The notes under the pieces were generated by a model that worked only from the letters and a program-made list of their open reading frames with translations, had not been told where the DNA came from and ran no database searches. Positions 44,926 to 55,583 of a DNA stretch of 64,000 nucleotides are shown piece after piece (the first letter of the stretch is position 1; each line of letters starts with the position of its first letter). The position numbers and the translations under genes are program-made. This stretch comes from Salinisphaera sp963835375 (GTDB taxonomy: Bacteria > Pseudomonadota > Gammaproteobacteria > Nevskiales > Salinisphaeraceae): contig CAWIGB010000038.1 of assembly GCA_963835375.1 (NCBI GenBank), positions 62,001-126,000 on the forward strand. The letters are read 5' to 3'.

Positions 44926-45800
44926 GCACCGTCGCATCGCCGGAACACGCCGATTCACGTTTCGTTCTCACAGCCACCGGACCGAGCACCCGCGGTCAGG
45001 TGGCTGCGATCAGCCGTTTTGTCGATGATGAATCCGGTTATATCGAGGAGTTCGATCAGTTCGACGACCCATCGACGAGATGCTTTTTCGCTCGCGCCGT
45101 GTTTTGGTCGGCACATTCGCCCGATGCGGCCGTTGCCCTGACGAACAAGTTTCGCAATGAGGCGGAAGACTTCCGGCTGTCCGCAGAGATTCGCAGCGGA
45201 TACGACCGTCCGCGGGTACTCATACTCGTGTCGCGGCCCGATCATTGTCTCCGTGATCTACTCTATCGCCGGGCGCGCGGAGAACTCGAGATGGAGATCA
45301 CAGCCGTCGTGTCAAACCATCGTGATCTGGCGCCGTTGGCCGAACAGTACGGTGTGCGTTTCGTGCACCTGCCGGTCAGCCCGGAGACACGGGGGCAACA
45401 GGAACGGCAACTGGCGGCCCTGATCGAGGAAACGGGCAGTGAACTGGTGATTCTTGCCCGATACATGCAGATCCTGTCGGATGATTTCGCCCGTCGTCTC
45501 CAGGGGCGGGCTATTAACATCCACCACTCCTTCCTGCCCGGTTTCAAGGGCGCTCGGCCATATCGGCAGGCTTATGAGCGTGGCGTCAAACTGATCGGCG
45601 CGACCGCCCACTTCGTCACCCCCGATCTCGATGAAGGTCCGATCATCGAGCAGGCGGTCGAACGCGTGACGCATGCAGGGACGCCGAATGCGCTGGCTTC
45701 CAGCGGCCGTGACTGCGAGTGCCGTGCGTTGGCTCATGCCGTACGTTGCTACATCGAACGCCGCGTTTTTCTCAACGGCGACCGGACGGTCGTGTTCTGA
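44922..45800 (+). CDS. purU: Formyltetrahydrofolate deformylase
   Basis: 292 residues: an N-terminal ACT-like domain (VLTATGPSTRGQVAAISRFVDDESGYIEEFDQF) and a C-terminal formyltransferase-fold hydrolase with the catalytic Asn-His-Asp arrangement in INIHHSFLPGFKGARPYRQAY and FVTPDLDEGPIIEQ. It hydrolyses 10-formyl-THF to formate and THF, regenerating folate for sarcosine oxidase. Last gene of the operon. Intact. Confidence 0.95.
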   Translation: MSTVASPEHADSRFVLTATGPSTRGQVAAISRFVDDESGYIEEFDQFDDPSTRCFFARAVFWSAHSPDAAVALTNKFRNEAEDFRLSAEIRSGYDRPRVLILVSRPDHCLRDLLYRRARGELEMEITAVVSNHRDLAPLAEQYGVRFVHLPVSPETRGQQERQLAALIEETGSELVILARYMQILSDDFARRLQGRAINIHHSFLPGFKGARPYRQAYERGVKLIGATAHFVTPDLDEGPIIEQAVERVTHAGTPNALASSGRDCECRALAHAVRCYIERRVFLNGDRTVVF

Positions 45801-45894
45801 GATATGTTGAGGATAAAGATAAGCAAACTGCGATGGCCTGATTCAGGAAATGTCCTGATCATGTACAAAGTTCAGTTCGCTCGAGCTGATGTTA

Positions 45895-46600
45895 AGGCGA
45901 CGGTGTCGTAATGGCAGCGGCGCGCAAGCAGCCGGGGCAGAATGGGGCGCAAGTTGTAGCGTGGATTGAAGCGGTACTGGAACTCCGCCAGATAGCGCGG
46001 GGCCTATTCGGCGGATTTTGAACGCATGACAGGTGCCGTGGATCGCGGTCTTCAGGTTGTCGAGCAGGATGTTGAGCCTGCGAAATTCGGATCCTCGGCC
46101 GAGGCCCAGTGGACAAGTGGCCGGCCACCTCATCGCGAAGCCCCCCCGAAACGCCGCCCCCGCGTTGGATATCGCCTCGGGCCGGGCGGCCGGCGATGTA
46201 TTGGCCCGGTCGCGAACTGCCTCGGGCTGGAACAGCATGGAACAGGTCACCACCCGACACGCCAAGCCGTGCGCCAGATCACGCCGAACTGGCCCCGAGT
46301 TTCAGCGCCGAGACGTCGTTCTTGGCCTGGCCCATCCTACCCATGGCCAGCAACCCGACCGTGACGATCAGCGTCGTCGAATCGAAGATCGTACCGGTCG
46401 TCACGCGGGTCAGAGGCTGGCACCGTTGGCACGGCCAGAGGCGACGACTGGCCCGCTGGAAGGTGGGTATCGATGACAGCGCCAGGCTTGGGCATGCAGA
46501 CCCGACGGGCCAGCACGACGCCGCCAGTGCCTGCTCACACTGCGTCTCGCTCAGCGTGCCGGCCCCTGCTGAGCTTGGTCCATAATCAGACGAAATGCTG
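45895..46600 (-). mobile_element. Degenerate IS1595 (ISXO2-like) element
   Basis: On the minus strand pieces in several frames follow the IS1595 transposase: a WPCQRCQPLTRVTTGTIFDSTTL zinc-ribbon end, LLAMGRMGQAKNDVSALKLG, RTAWRV, the HPSGQVAGHLIAKPPRNAAP-like middle, LLDNLKTAIHGTCHAFK and YLAEFQYRFNPRYN near 45950. Parallel blocks in the cleaner copy at 59343 read TSGTIFASTKLPLTTWFLAMH and QAKNNVSALELRRQLG. Many frameshifts, inactive. It lies between purU and fdhA. Confidence 0.75.
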
Positions 46601-46700
46601 CGTGTGTCGATCGTCGGTCGGCAACACCGGCTTGGTATTTCTGGAACGATGTCTACGGCGGAGAGGCCGCCGCCCGGTGTTTCGGGCGGCGGTCGGCGTA

Positions 46701-47894
46701 TCAAGCCAGTGTGCCGTGAGGATCGATCACGAATTTCTTGGCCGCGCCCTGGTCGAAGTCGGCGTAGCCCTGGGGGGCGTCATCGAGTGAGATGATCTGT
46801 ACGTTGACGGCCTTGGCGATGTCGACCTTTTCGTGGAGGATCGCTTGCATCAACTGGCGCTGATAGCGCATGGCTGGCGTCTGCCCGGTATGGAATGAGA
46901 TCGCCTTGGCCCAACCGAGGCCGAATTGCATCGAGATATCACCATGACGAGCACCCGCGTCTTCGGCGCCGGGATCTTCGGTGACATACAGACCCGGAAT
47001 GCCGATACGGCCGCCGGCCTGGGTTATTTCCATGGCGGCGTTGAGCACGCTGGCGGGCTGCTCGTGTTCGTGGGCACAGCCGTGGCCGTGTGCCTCGAAG
47101 CCCACGGCATCGACCGCGGCGTCGACTTCGGGCACGCCAAGGACGGACTCGATCAGCTCGCTCATGGTGGCGTCCTGGCGCAGGTCGAGCGGCTGGCAAC
47201 CAAAGCTCTTGGCCTGCTCGAGGCGCTTCGGATTCATATCGCCCACGATCACGCAGGCCGCGCCGAGCAACTGTGCGGAGACTGCTGCGGCCAGACCCAC
47301 CGGTCCGGCGCCGGCGATATAAACAGTCGAGCCGGGTTGAACGCCGGCGGTTACGCAGCCGTGGAAGCCGGTGGGAAAGATATCCGACAACATGGTCAGA
47401 TCGGTCAGCTTCTCGATAGCCTGATCACGATCCGGAAATACCAGGAGCTGGAAATCGGCGTAGGGCACCATGACATATTCGGCTTGCCCGCCGACCCAGC
47501 CGCCCATGTCGACGTAGCCGTAGGCGCCGCCGGGGCGGTCTCCGTTGACGTTAAGGCAGATGTGCGTATCGCCGCGAATGCAGTTGCGACAGCGGCCGCA
47601 GGCCACGTTGAAAGGCACCGATACGATATCGCCCTTATTGATGAATTCGACGTCCCGGCCGCATTCGATGACTTCGCCGGTGATTTCATGGCCGAGCACC
47701 AAGCCTTCGGGGGCGGTAGTGCGCCCGCGCACCATGTGCTGGTCGCTGCCGCAAATATTGGTGGTGAGGATCTTGAGGATGACGCCGTGCTCGCACTTGC
47801 GCTTGCCCAGCGCGAGTTCGGGAAAATCGATGTTTTCGACCGCGACCTGGCTAGTGCCGCGAAACACGACGCCGCGATTGGTTGCAGATGACAT
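46701..47894 (-). CDS. fdhA: Glutathione-independent formaldehyde dehydrogenase
   Basis: 397-residue zinc MDR of the Pseudomonas FdhA type that oxidises formaldehyde to formate with a tightly bound NAD. Seen: catalytic zinc region TTNICGSDQHMVRGRTTAPEG, GHEITGEVIECG, structural zinc Cys in CGRCRNCIRGDTHIC, GGWVGGQAEYVMVPYADF, SDIFPTGFHGCVTAGVQPGS, GAGPVGLAAA and the FdhA-specific HGHGCAHEHEQPASVLN loop. Start at 47894 after GAGGAG. Monocistronic, opposite to the sox operon. With adhC it gives the island two different formaldehyde-oxidising enzymes. Intact. Confidence 0.95.
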   Translation of the reverse strand: MSSATNRGVVFRGTSQVAVENIDFPELALGKRKCEHGVILKILTTNICGSDQHMVRGRTTAPEGLVLGHEITGEVIECGRDVEFINKGDIVSVPFNVACGRCRNCIRGDTHICLNVNGDRPGGAYGYVDMGGWVGGQAEYVMVPYADFQLLVFPDRDQAIEKLTDLTMLSDIFPTGFHGCVTAGVQPGSTVYIAGAGPVGLAAAVSAQLLGAACVIVGDMNPKRLEQAKSFGCQPLDLRQDATMSELIESVLGVPEVDAAVDAVGFEAHGHGCAHEHEQPASVLNAAMEITQAGGRIGIPGLYVTEDPGAEDAGARHGDISMQFGLGWAKAISFHTGQTPAMRYQRQLMQAILHEKVDIAKAVNVQIISLDDAPQGYADFDQGAAKKFVIDPHGTLA

Positions 47895-48140
47895 GGGTGA
47901 GCTCCTCTTGTTTTGCAGTTAGTTATAGCGTGACCCCGCGGCCGGGCGGCCGGAGGGCATGACGACAGCAGGCGGGCGAGCGGCGATGCCATTCGCATAG
48001 ACTGCCTGGCGGGTGATGCTCGTTATGGTGCGCATAACACGACATCGATCATCGCGGGTGGCCGTTCAAGGGCACGATGCGGATCGACACGGGGCATTGC
48101 CGAGCTGGGATCGGGTACAGACGATGGTGCGGCGCCGGCG

Positions 48141-49247
48141 TCAAAAATCGACGACGACGTCCGTTTTCGGGCGACTGCAGCACGACAGGATGTACCCGTC
48201 GGCGATATCCTCTTCGGTGATGCCGCCGTTGTGATCCATGTCAACCTCACCCGATTTGAGCCCGACACGGCAAGTGCCACATATCCCCATGCCACAGGCC
48301 TTGGGGATGTGCAGGCCGATCTTCGCTGCCGCGGCATGTACCGTTTCGGTCGGCTGGATACGCACACTCTTTTGGGTGCTGGTGAATTCCACCTGACGCA
48401 GTTCGGCCTCGTCGACTTCTCCCGCGGCGACCTCGGCCTGTTCGGCCAGTTCGATCACATCCTCACGGACCGCGGCCGGCGTGGCGTCGAAGTGCTCTTC
48501 GTGATAGTGCGCCATATCGAACCCGCGCTCGCGCAAGAGGTTCCTGACAGCATTCATGTAAGGCTCTGGGCCACAGCAGAAGATTTCCCGTTCGATGAAA
48601 TCCGGGGCCATCAACTCGAGCATCGGGGCCGTTAGAAAACCGCGAAAACCGGCCCAGGGTTCGCCTTTCTTATCGTCGTTTTCACAGACGATATGCAGCG
48701 TGAAATCGGGCAAGCGCGAGAACATATGGGCCAGCTCGCGGTGATAGATGATGTCGTGCGGGGTGCGCGTGCTATGCACGAAGTGCAGGTCGACGGCGGC
48801 ATTGGTATCGAAAAACCACCGAGTCATCGACATGAGCGGTGTGATACCCACGCCGCCGGAAAGCATCAAGAGCTTTTCGGCAGGATGGTCGATGACGTTG
48901 AAGTTACCGACCGGCCCATGCACCGCCAAGACATCGCCGATTCCCAGCTGGTCGTGCAGCCAGTTGGAGACTTTGCCCGCTGGCAGCCGTTTGACGGTTA
49001 TCGAAAAGCTGTAGGGAATCGAAGGCGAACTGGAGATGGTATAGGACCGCATGATCGATTCGCCGTCGATCTCCAGCTCGAGTGTGACGAACTGCCCTGG
49101 CTTGAAGAAGAACATGACCGGCTGTTCGGACATGAAACAGAAGGTGCGTACATCCGCGGTCTCCTGAATTACTTTGACGCAGCGCACTGTGTGGCGTCCG
49201 TTGGTCCAGGTCTGGGTGTTTACCGGGTTTGAGAAGTCCATGGTCAT
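48141..49247 (-). CDS. gbcB: Glycine betaine monooxygenase reductase subunit
   Basis: About 368 residues: a ferredoxin-NADP reductase-like flavin domain (QFVTLELEIDGESIMRSYTISSSP, GGVGITPLMSMTRW, FCCGPEPYMNAV) and a C-terminal plant-type [2Fe-2S] ferredoxin (IPKACGMGICGTCRVG with the last Cys in ILSCCSRP). It passes electrons from NADH to the Rieske oxygenase GbcA. The N-terminal SNPVNTQTW block matches the family; two in-frame ATGs (49247 and 49241) are possible, and the frame is open further upstream without similarity. Divergent from gbcA across 369 bases. Intact. Confidence 0.94.
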   Translation of the reverse strand: MTMDFSNPVNTQTWTNGRHTVRCVKVIQETADVRTFCFMSEQPVMFFFKPGQFVTLELEIDGESIMRSYTISSSPSIPYSFSITVKRLPAGKVSNWLHDQLGIGDVLAVHGPVGNFNVIDHPAEKLLMLSGGVGITPLMSMTRWFFDTNAAVDLHFVHSTRTPHDIIYHRELAHMFSRLPDFTLHIVCENDDKKGEPWAGFRGFLTAPMLELMAPDFIEREIFCCGPEPYMNAVRNLLRERGFDMAHYHEEHFDATPAAVREDVIELAEQAEVAAGEVDEAELRQVEFTSTQKSVRIQPTETVHAAAAKIGLHIPKACGMGICGTCRVGLKSGEVDMDHNGGITEEDIADGYILSCCSRPKTDVVVDF

Positions 49248-49616
49248 GCTATTGCCACTGAACGGTGCAGGGGCTGGCCCCTTGAGCCAATCGGTCCGGT
49301 GGGCCGAACCGTCGTTGTTCATTCGATTCTGGGCGCCCTGCATGTCGGCGACTTTTCTGTCAGCGACATGTACTTATGCGAGCGCTCCATCGCATCGGCT
49401 GGGTTGCCACGTCGGCGTCGCTTGAACGATGCAGGACGTCGCTGTTGGGCAACTCGGGGGCCGGGTAGTGTTTCACAATCGAAGCGAAGCTCAGGTCATA
49501 GCCCGAACCGACGCGATCCTTGGTCAAAGAAAATGCCGGGTGACATACCTGTTGCCCTTGATATACGTCAGCCATGCCGGCCTTGAACCAGGCGGCATGC
49601 CATAAAGGGTGTTTTC
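49248..49616. promoter_or_regulatory. Divergent gbcB/gbcA promoter region
   Basis: A 369-base region between the two betaine monooxygenase genes. It must hold both promoters and, by analogy with Pseudomonas, GbdR sites. I could not identify a specific operator by eye. Confidence 0.5.
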
Positions 49617-50906
49617 ATGAATTCGACAGCCCGTTCCCTATTCGACGATCCATTGGCCGGGGCGGCTGAAAAAGCCGCGGCCATGCTCCAGGCCCGCAAG
49701 CGCGGTTCCTCGCTTCCACAACCGTTCTACAACGATGAACGTCTGTTCGCGTTGGACATGCAGACTATTTTTGAGAGGGAATGGCTGTTCGCCGGAATGA
49801 CTTGTGAGATTCCCAAGAAAGGATGCTTCATAACGCTTGAGATCGGCAGCAACTCGGTGATCGTCGTGCGTGGCGACGAGGGCGCCATCCATGCCTTTCA
49901 CAACGTCTGCCGGCACCGCGGCTCGCGCTTGTGCAGTCGGGCTTCCGGCAAGGTCGCCAAGCTGGTCTGCCCTTATCATCAGTGGGCTTACGAACTCGAT
50001 GGCCAGCTATTGTTCGCCGGCACCGATATGGGGGCCGATTTCGATATGGCCGCTTACGGTCTCAAGCCGGTCCACGTCCGGGCGGGGGGCGGCTTCATCT
50101 TCATCTGTCTGGCTGATGACCCGCCGGCGATCGACGAGTTCGCCGACACGCTCGGTGATTATCTCGCCCCGCATGGCATGGATAACGTTAAGGTGGCCGC
50201 CGAATCGGAGATCATCGAAAAAGCCAACTGGAAGCTGGTGGTCGAGAATAACCGCGAGTGCTATCACTGCAATGGTGCGCACCCCGAACTGTTGAATTCG
50301 CTCTACGAATTCGACGATACCGATGATCCGCGCGCCACGCCGAACTACAGGACGGTCGTCGCGCGCAAGCAGGGCGACTGGGAGGCCGAGGGCGTGCCTT
50401 GGCAGCTCAGGCGCTTCGGCAGGCGCAACCGGGTCACGCGGACCCCGCTGTTGGAAGGCACGGTCTCGATGACGCCGGATGGCCAGGCTGGGGTCAAAAA
50501 ATTGATGGGTCGGCTGACCAGTCCTGATATGGGGTCGCTGCGCATTCTGCATCTGCCCAACTCCTGGAACCATGTGATGGGCGATCACGCCGTGGTCTTC
50601 CGGGTGATTCCGATCGGGCCTCAGGAAACACGCGTGACCACCAAATGGTTGGTGAACAAGGATGCGGTAGAGGGCGTGGACTACGATCCGGAAACGCTGC
50701 GCAAGGTATGGGACGCCACCAACGCCCAGGATCGGCGGCTGGCCGAGGAGAACCAACGTGGTATTAACTCAATTGCGTATGAGCCGGGCCCATATTCCGA
50801 GACTTTCGAATTCGGCGTCATCGATTTCATCGACTGGTACAGCGAGCGAATGCTGGGGCATCTGGACGACGAGACGCCGGCGTTGAGGCTGGCCGGTGCG
50901 CGATAA
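49617..50906 (+). CDS. gbcA: Glycine betaine monooxygenase, Rieske oxygenase subunit
   Basis: 429-residue Rieske non-haem iron oxygenase that demethylates glycine betaine to dimethylglycine and formaldehyde. Seen: the Rieske cluster CRHRGSRLC and CPYHQWAYELDG (C-x-H and C-x2-H, about residues 98-125), then the mononuclear iron site in ENNRECYHCNGAHPEL (NRECYHC is typical of GbcA/stachydrine-type enzymes) and the acidic ligand near the C-terminus (EFGVIDFIDWYSE). Start at 49617 is the first Met matching the family N-terminus. Intact. Confidence 0.96.
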   Translation: MNSTARSLFDDPLAGAAEKAAAMLQARKRGSSLPQPFYNDERLFALDMQTIFEREWLFAGMTCEIPKKGCFITLEIGSNSVIVVRGDEGAIHAFHNVCRHRGSRLCSRASGKVAKLVCPYHQWAYELDGQLLFAGTDMGADFDMAAYGLKPVHVRAGGGFIFICLADDPPAIDEFADTLGDYLAPHGMDNVKVAAESEIIEKANWKLVVENNRECYHCNGAHPELLNSLYEFDDTDDPRATPNYRTVVARKQGDWEAEGVPWQLRRFGRRNRVTRTPLLEGTVSMTPDGQAGVKKLMGRLTSPDMGSLRILHLPNSWNHVMGDHAVVFRVIPIGPQETRVTTKWLVNKDAVEGVDYDPETLRKVWDATNAQDRRLAEENQRGINSIAYEPGPYSETFEFGVIDFIDWYSERMLGHLDDETPALRLAGAR

Positions 50907-51564
50907 TCGACCCTGTTCGAACTTGCATAAGCGGGCGGGCCGATTGCGGTGAGCTGTAACGCTGGGCGGCAATGCCCGGCCATCTTCGCCTGATTGATGC
51001 CGATACGAAACAGCCGGCTGAGGGCGTTTTCATTGCAACGCCATAGCCCGATGGATGTCGGGACTGGCTGAAAGTGGCTGCAGCACTTTTCGGTTCGGGC
51101 GCGTTTGTCAGCAGGGGGCGACGCCAGCGCGTTCCTTCGTTCGGCCAAGCGGTTTGTGTTCCTCTCACGAGCCATCCTGCGCGGCACACCTGCCGGCCGC
51201 GAACCGAGTTCAGCGCGGGTTTGACGTCATCACACGCGCGCGGATCGATTATCCGGGGTCCGCTCTGCTGGCCCGAGGGCTGGTGGACCGCCGGCCGAGC
51301 GTTGGTAATCGCCACCCGAATACGCCCTCGGTCGCCCCATCGTTTTCGGCTCGAAAAGCCGGCACGCATGAAGATATGTACGCGCGCCCAAGCGAATGAC
51401 GTTTCTGCGAAAAAGCGCGTCGCAACTGACTGCTTGCGGCCTGCTCACCGCTTCTAGACTGAAATCGTCACGGACAGATAAACAACGGTCGGAGCGGCGA
51501 TGACGATGCGCAAAGCAGGCAATCTTGAGCGGGCGGCGCCATCGGCGCGCGGGCGCGGTGGTGC
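50907..51564. other. 658-bp gap between gbcA and dgcA, unexplained
   Basis: No recognised gene. A minus-strand open frame (50827-51369) has no start signal or family resemblance I can name. The stretch may be decayed mobile DNA, since a decayed IS fills the comparable gap between purU and fdhA. The dgc promoter must lie in its last part. Confidence 0.45.
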
Positions 51565-53617
51565 ATGAGTCAGTTCGACGTGCTTTTCCAGCCGCTGACC
51601 ATAAAAAATCTCACGCTGCGCAACCGCATCGTCAGCACGCCTCACGGCGAGGTCTATACCGAAGGTGGTATGCCCACGGAACGTTATCGGGCCTATCACA
51701 CCGAAAAAGCCAAGGGCGGCATCGGCATGACGATGTGCGGCGGCTCGTCGTCGGTCTCGATCACCAGCCCGACGCCGGTCTGGTGGGGGGCGGTGGATGT
51801 GAGCCACGATCGGATCATTCCATATTTCGAGAAGCTGTCGGCCTCGGTGCAGGGCGAGGGCGCGGCGCTTGATGATCCAGCTCACCCACATGGGCCGGCG
51901 CACCAGCTGGCACGGCGGCGGCTGGCCGCATCTGATGTCGCCGAGCGGTATCCGCGAGCCGGTGCACAACGCCACTTGCAAGACGATCGAGACCGAGGAG
52001 ATCGAGCACATCATCGGCGAGTACGCGCAGGCGGTGCGTCGTGCGAAGGACGGCGGGCTCGATGGGGTCGAGATTTCTGCGGCCCACCAGCACCTCATCG
52101 ACCAGTTCTGGTCACCGCGCACCAATCAGCGCACCGACCAGTATGGCGGCAGCCTCGCCAACCGGATGCGCTTCGGGCTGGAGGTGTTCGAGGCCATCCG
52201 CAACGTGGTCGGCGATGATTATGTGGTCGGCATGCGCATGGCCGGCGACGAATTCCTGCCGGACGGACTGGGCCAGGATGAGCTGCTGGAGATCGCCCGC
52301 ACCTACGCTGCCTCCGGCATGGTCGATTTCATCGACGTGATCGGCTCGGGCGCGGATACGCACGCGACGGTCGCCAACTGCATCCCGAACATGGCGTATC
52401 CGCCGGAGCCGTTCGTCTATCTGGCCTCGGCGATCAAGGCCGAGGTCGACGTGCCGGTGATCCACGCTCAGAACATCAAGGACCCGATGTCGGCGGCACG
52501 GATCATTTCCGAAGGCCACTGCGATCTGGTCGGCATGACCCGGGCGCATATCGCGGACCCCCACTTCGTGAACAAGGTGCGGGACGACAAGGTCGACCAG
52601 ATCAAGCAATGCGTGGGGGCGAACTATTGCATCAACCGCCAGTACGACGGCCTGGACGTGCTCTGCGTGCAGAACGCGGCGACCGGTCGTGAGCAGACCA
52701 TGCCGCACCAGATTCCCAGGGCCGGGGCCAAACGCCGGGTTGTGGTCATCGGTGGCGGGCCGGCTGGGATGGAAGCCGCCCGCGTCTCGGCCGAGCGCGG
52801 CCACGACGTCACCCTGTTCGAGAAGAGCGAACGGCTCGGCGGCCAGGTCGAGATCGCCTCCAAGGCTCCGGCGCGCGACCAAATTGCCGGCATTACACGC
52901 TGGTTCATGATGGAGTTGAAACGTTTGGGCGTGGATATCCGGTTGGCCATCGAAGCGGGCGCGGACGAGGTGCTCGCGCTCGATCCGGACGTGATCATGG
53001 TCGCCACCGGCGGCCGACCGTTCATCGACCAGTCGCCCGGCTGGCATGCCGACGAGGGGCTCGTGGTCAGCAGCCACGACATCCTCTCCGGCGCGGTCGA
53101 GCCCGGCGCCAACGCGCTGGTCTTCGATGTGACCAGCGGCTATGCCGGGGTGAGTTGTGCGGATTATCTCGCCAATCGCGAATCGCTGGTCGAGATCGTC
53201 ACCCCCGATCTGGCGGTGGGCGAGGCCACCGGCGGCACTACCCAGCCGGTCTACAACAAGCGACTGATGTCGCAGGAGGTGGTGTTCACGCCCAACACCT
53301 CGCTGGCCGACGTCTATCGCGAGGGCGACCAGCTCATTGCCGTGCTGGCCAACGAATACAGCGGTGCCGAGGAGGAACGCGCGGTGGACCAGATCGTGGT
53401 CGAGAACGGGGTGCGCCCTAGAGAGGATCTGTACTACGCGCTCAAGGACGGCAGCCGCAACCGCGGCCAGACCGATATGGAAGCGCTGTTTGCGGCCACG
53501 CCGCAGCCCACGTACGACGGCGAGGGCTATCTGCTGTATCGCGTCGGCGACTGTGTCTCGCCGCGGGATATCCACGGCGCGATCTACGACTCGCTGCGTC
53601 TCGCGAAGGATTTCTAG
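51565..53617 (+). CDS. dgcA: Dimethylglycine demethylase subunit DgcA (OYE-like), frameshifted
   Basis: About 684 residues. N-terminal old-yellow-enzyme TIM barrel (FDVLFQPLTIKNLTLRNRIVSTPHGEVYTEGG, QLTHMGRRTSWHGGGWP, HLIDQFWSPRTNQRTDQYGGS), an Fe-S Cys region (QCVGANYCINRQYDG...LCVQNA) and a C-terminal FAD/NAD Rossmann part (VVVIGGGPAGMEAARVSAERGH). It demethylates dimethylglycine to sarcosine with dgcB and the ETF pair. The CVGA in place of CIGC at the cluster region is, as I recall, usual for the demethylase branch. One frame slip near 51865. Followed after 3 bases by dgcB. Confidence 0.92.
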
Positions 53618-53620
53618 CTC

Positions 53621-55583
53621 ATGAGCGGCACGAACCCGGCCGGCTGGATGGTTCTGGCGAGCCTGGTGATTCTGGTTGCCGCGCTGGCCTGGCGGGCGAC
53701 GCGCTGGGCAGCCGGACGGCCGACGCCGATTCGCTGGTCCGGCCTGATCCAGGTGCCGCGGCGCTATCTGGTCGATGTGCACCACGTCGTCTCGCGCAGC
53801 CCGCTGACCACGGACGACGAAGACGACACCGGCGAACGCGTGGCCCGCATGCACGTGCTCACCGCTGGCGGATTCGTCGCGGCCACGCTGTTCATTCTGT
53901 TGCGTCATCTGCTGGGCGTCGGCGGTCTGGCCACGGCTTGGCTGCTCCTGATCGCGCTCGCGGCGATGGCTTTCGGCGCCGCCATTGAATGGCGCCGGCG
54001 CCGGCCGCGGCGGGCTTCGCGATTGTCTGGCGGCGGTTACGAGCGGCTGCCCTGGTCACTGGCCGCGTTCATCGTCTTTTTCGGCGTGGCGACGCTGTCG
54101 GCCGCGGGTCTCGCGCCGCCGATCGCCTGGGCCTCGATACCGGCCTGGCCGCTGCTGGCGATCGGTATCTGGGCCTGCGCCGAGTTGTATGTTGGCATGG
54201 CGCTGGGGCCGATGAAGCATGCGGTCAACGGCGTGCTGCATCTGGCCTTTCATCCACGCCCACAGCGGTTCGACCACGACGCGCGTGACACCGCGCTCCA
54301 GCCGGCCGATCTGGAAGCCGACAGGATCGGCGCCGAGAACAGCCGCCGATTTCAGTTGGAACCGGCTGCTCGGCTTCGATGCCTGCGTGCAGTGCGGGCG
54401 TTGCGAAGTGGCGTGCCCGGCGTTCGAGGCCGGCCTGCCGCTCAACCCCAAGGCGTTGATCCAGGATCTGGTGTCGGCCGAGATGGGCGGTGGCGTGAGC
54501 GGGCAATACCACGGCCAGGGCCATCCGGATCGTGCCGGCCGGCCCGAGTCGCGCGGCGGCGTGCTCATCGACGCCGAGTCCGGCATTCATCCCGATACGC
54601 TATGGGCCTGCACGACCTGCCGGGCCTGTGTGGCCGAGTGCCCGATGATGATCGAGCATGTGGATGCCGTGATCGATATGCGCCGCTTCCAGACGCTGGA
54701 AGCCGGCGCGACCCCGGCCAAGGGCGCGGCCGTGCTCGATGAACTGCGCGAATCGGACAATATGGGCGGCCGGCCCGCGGCACGGCGCGCCGACTGGGCG
54801 GTCGACCTGGATATTCCGGTGCTGACCGAACGCGGCTCGGCCGACGTGCTGCTCTGGATGGGCGAGGGCGCCTTCGAACGACGCAACCAGCGCACCCTGC
54901 GCAGCCTGGTGAAGCTGCTGCGCCGGGCCGGGGTGGACTTTGCCATTCTCGGTGCCGAGGAAGCCGATTGCGGCGATCTGGCCCGTCGGCTGGGCGACGA
55001 AGCCACGTTCCAGCGGTTGGCGGCGCAGAACATCGCCACGCTGGATCGCTACGATTTCAACGAGATCGTGACCGCCGATCCGCATGTGCTGCAGGCCATC
55101 GGCCGCGAGTATCCGGCGCTCGGCGGGCATTACAAAGTGCGCCACCACACGACCTTTCTGGCGCGACTGGTGGTGGAGGGCCGGCTGCCGGCCGCCGCTG
55201 GCGAGGCGATGGCGCTGACGTACCACGACCCCTGCTATCTCGGCCGCTATAACGGCGAGACGGAGGCGCCGCGCCATCTGCTCGAACACATCGGCCAGCG
55301 CGTGACCGAGATGGACAAGTCCGGTGAACGTTCGAGTTGCTGCGGCTCCGGCGGCGGTCTGGCGGTTACCGATATCCCGGGCCGTCGGCGGATCGCAGAT
55401 GTGCGTATGAACCATGTCGCCGCGACCGGCGCCGAGACCGTGGCTGTGGCCTGTCCGCACTGCGCGACCATGCTCGAAGGCGTGGTACAGCCGCGCGCCG
55501 AAGTCGTCGATATTGCCGAGCTACTGGCCGATGCGGTGACTGCGGCCGAGCCGGCGGAGGAGGATTGGCGTGAGAGTGCGTAG
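53621..55583 (+). CDS. dgcB: Dimethylglycine demethylase subunit DgcB (membrane Fe-S protein), frameshifted
   Basis: About 653 residues. The N-terminal third carries roughly five membrane segments (first at residues 7-25). After a frame slip near 54350 come two [4Fe-4S] ferredoxin motifs, CVQCGRCEVACP and CTTCRACVAECP, and two CCG-type cysteine-rich domains (YHDPCYLGRYNG, SCCGSGGG, CPHCATM) as in heterodisulfide-reductase-like electron carriers. It probably hands electrons from dimethylglycine oxidation to the ETF pair or the quinone pool. The end overlaps etfA by 14 bases. Confidence 0.9.

Noticed and set aside
52112..53908. Minus-strand open frame of 598 codons opposite dgcA
   Set aside because: Antisense shadow; DgcA motifs are on the plus strand.
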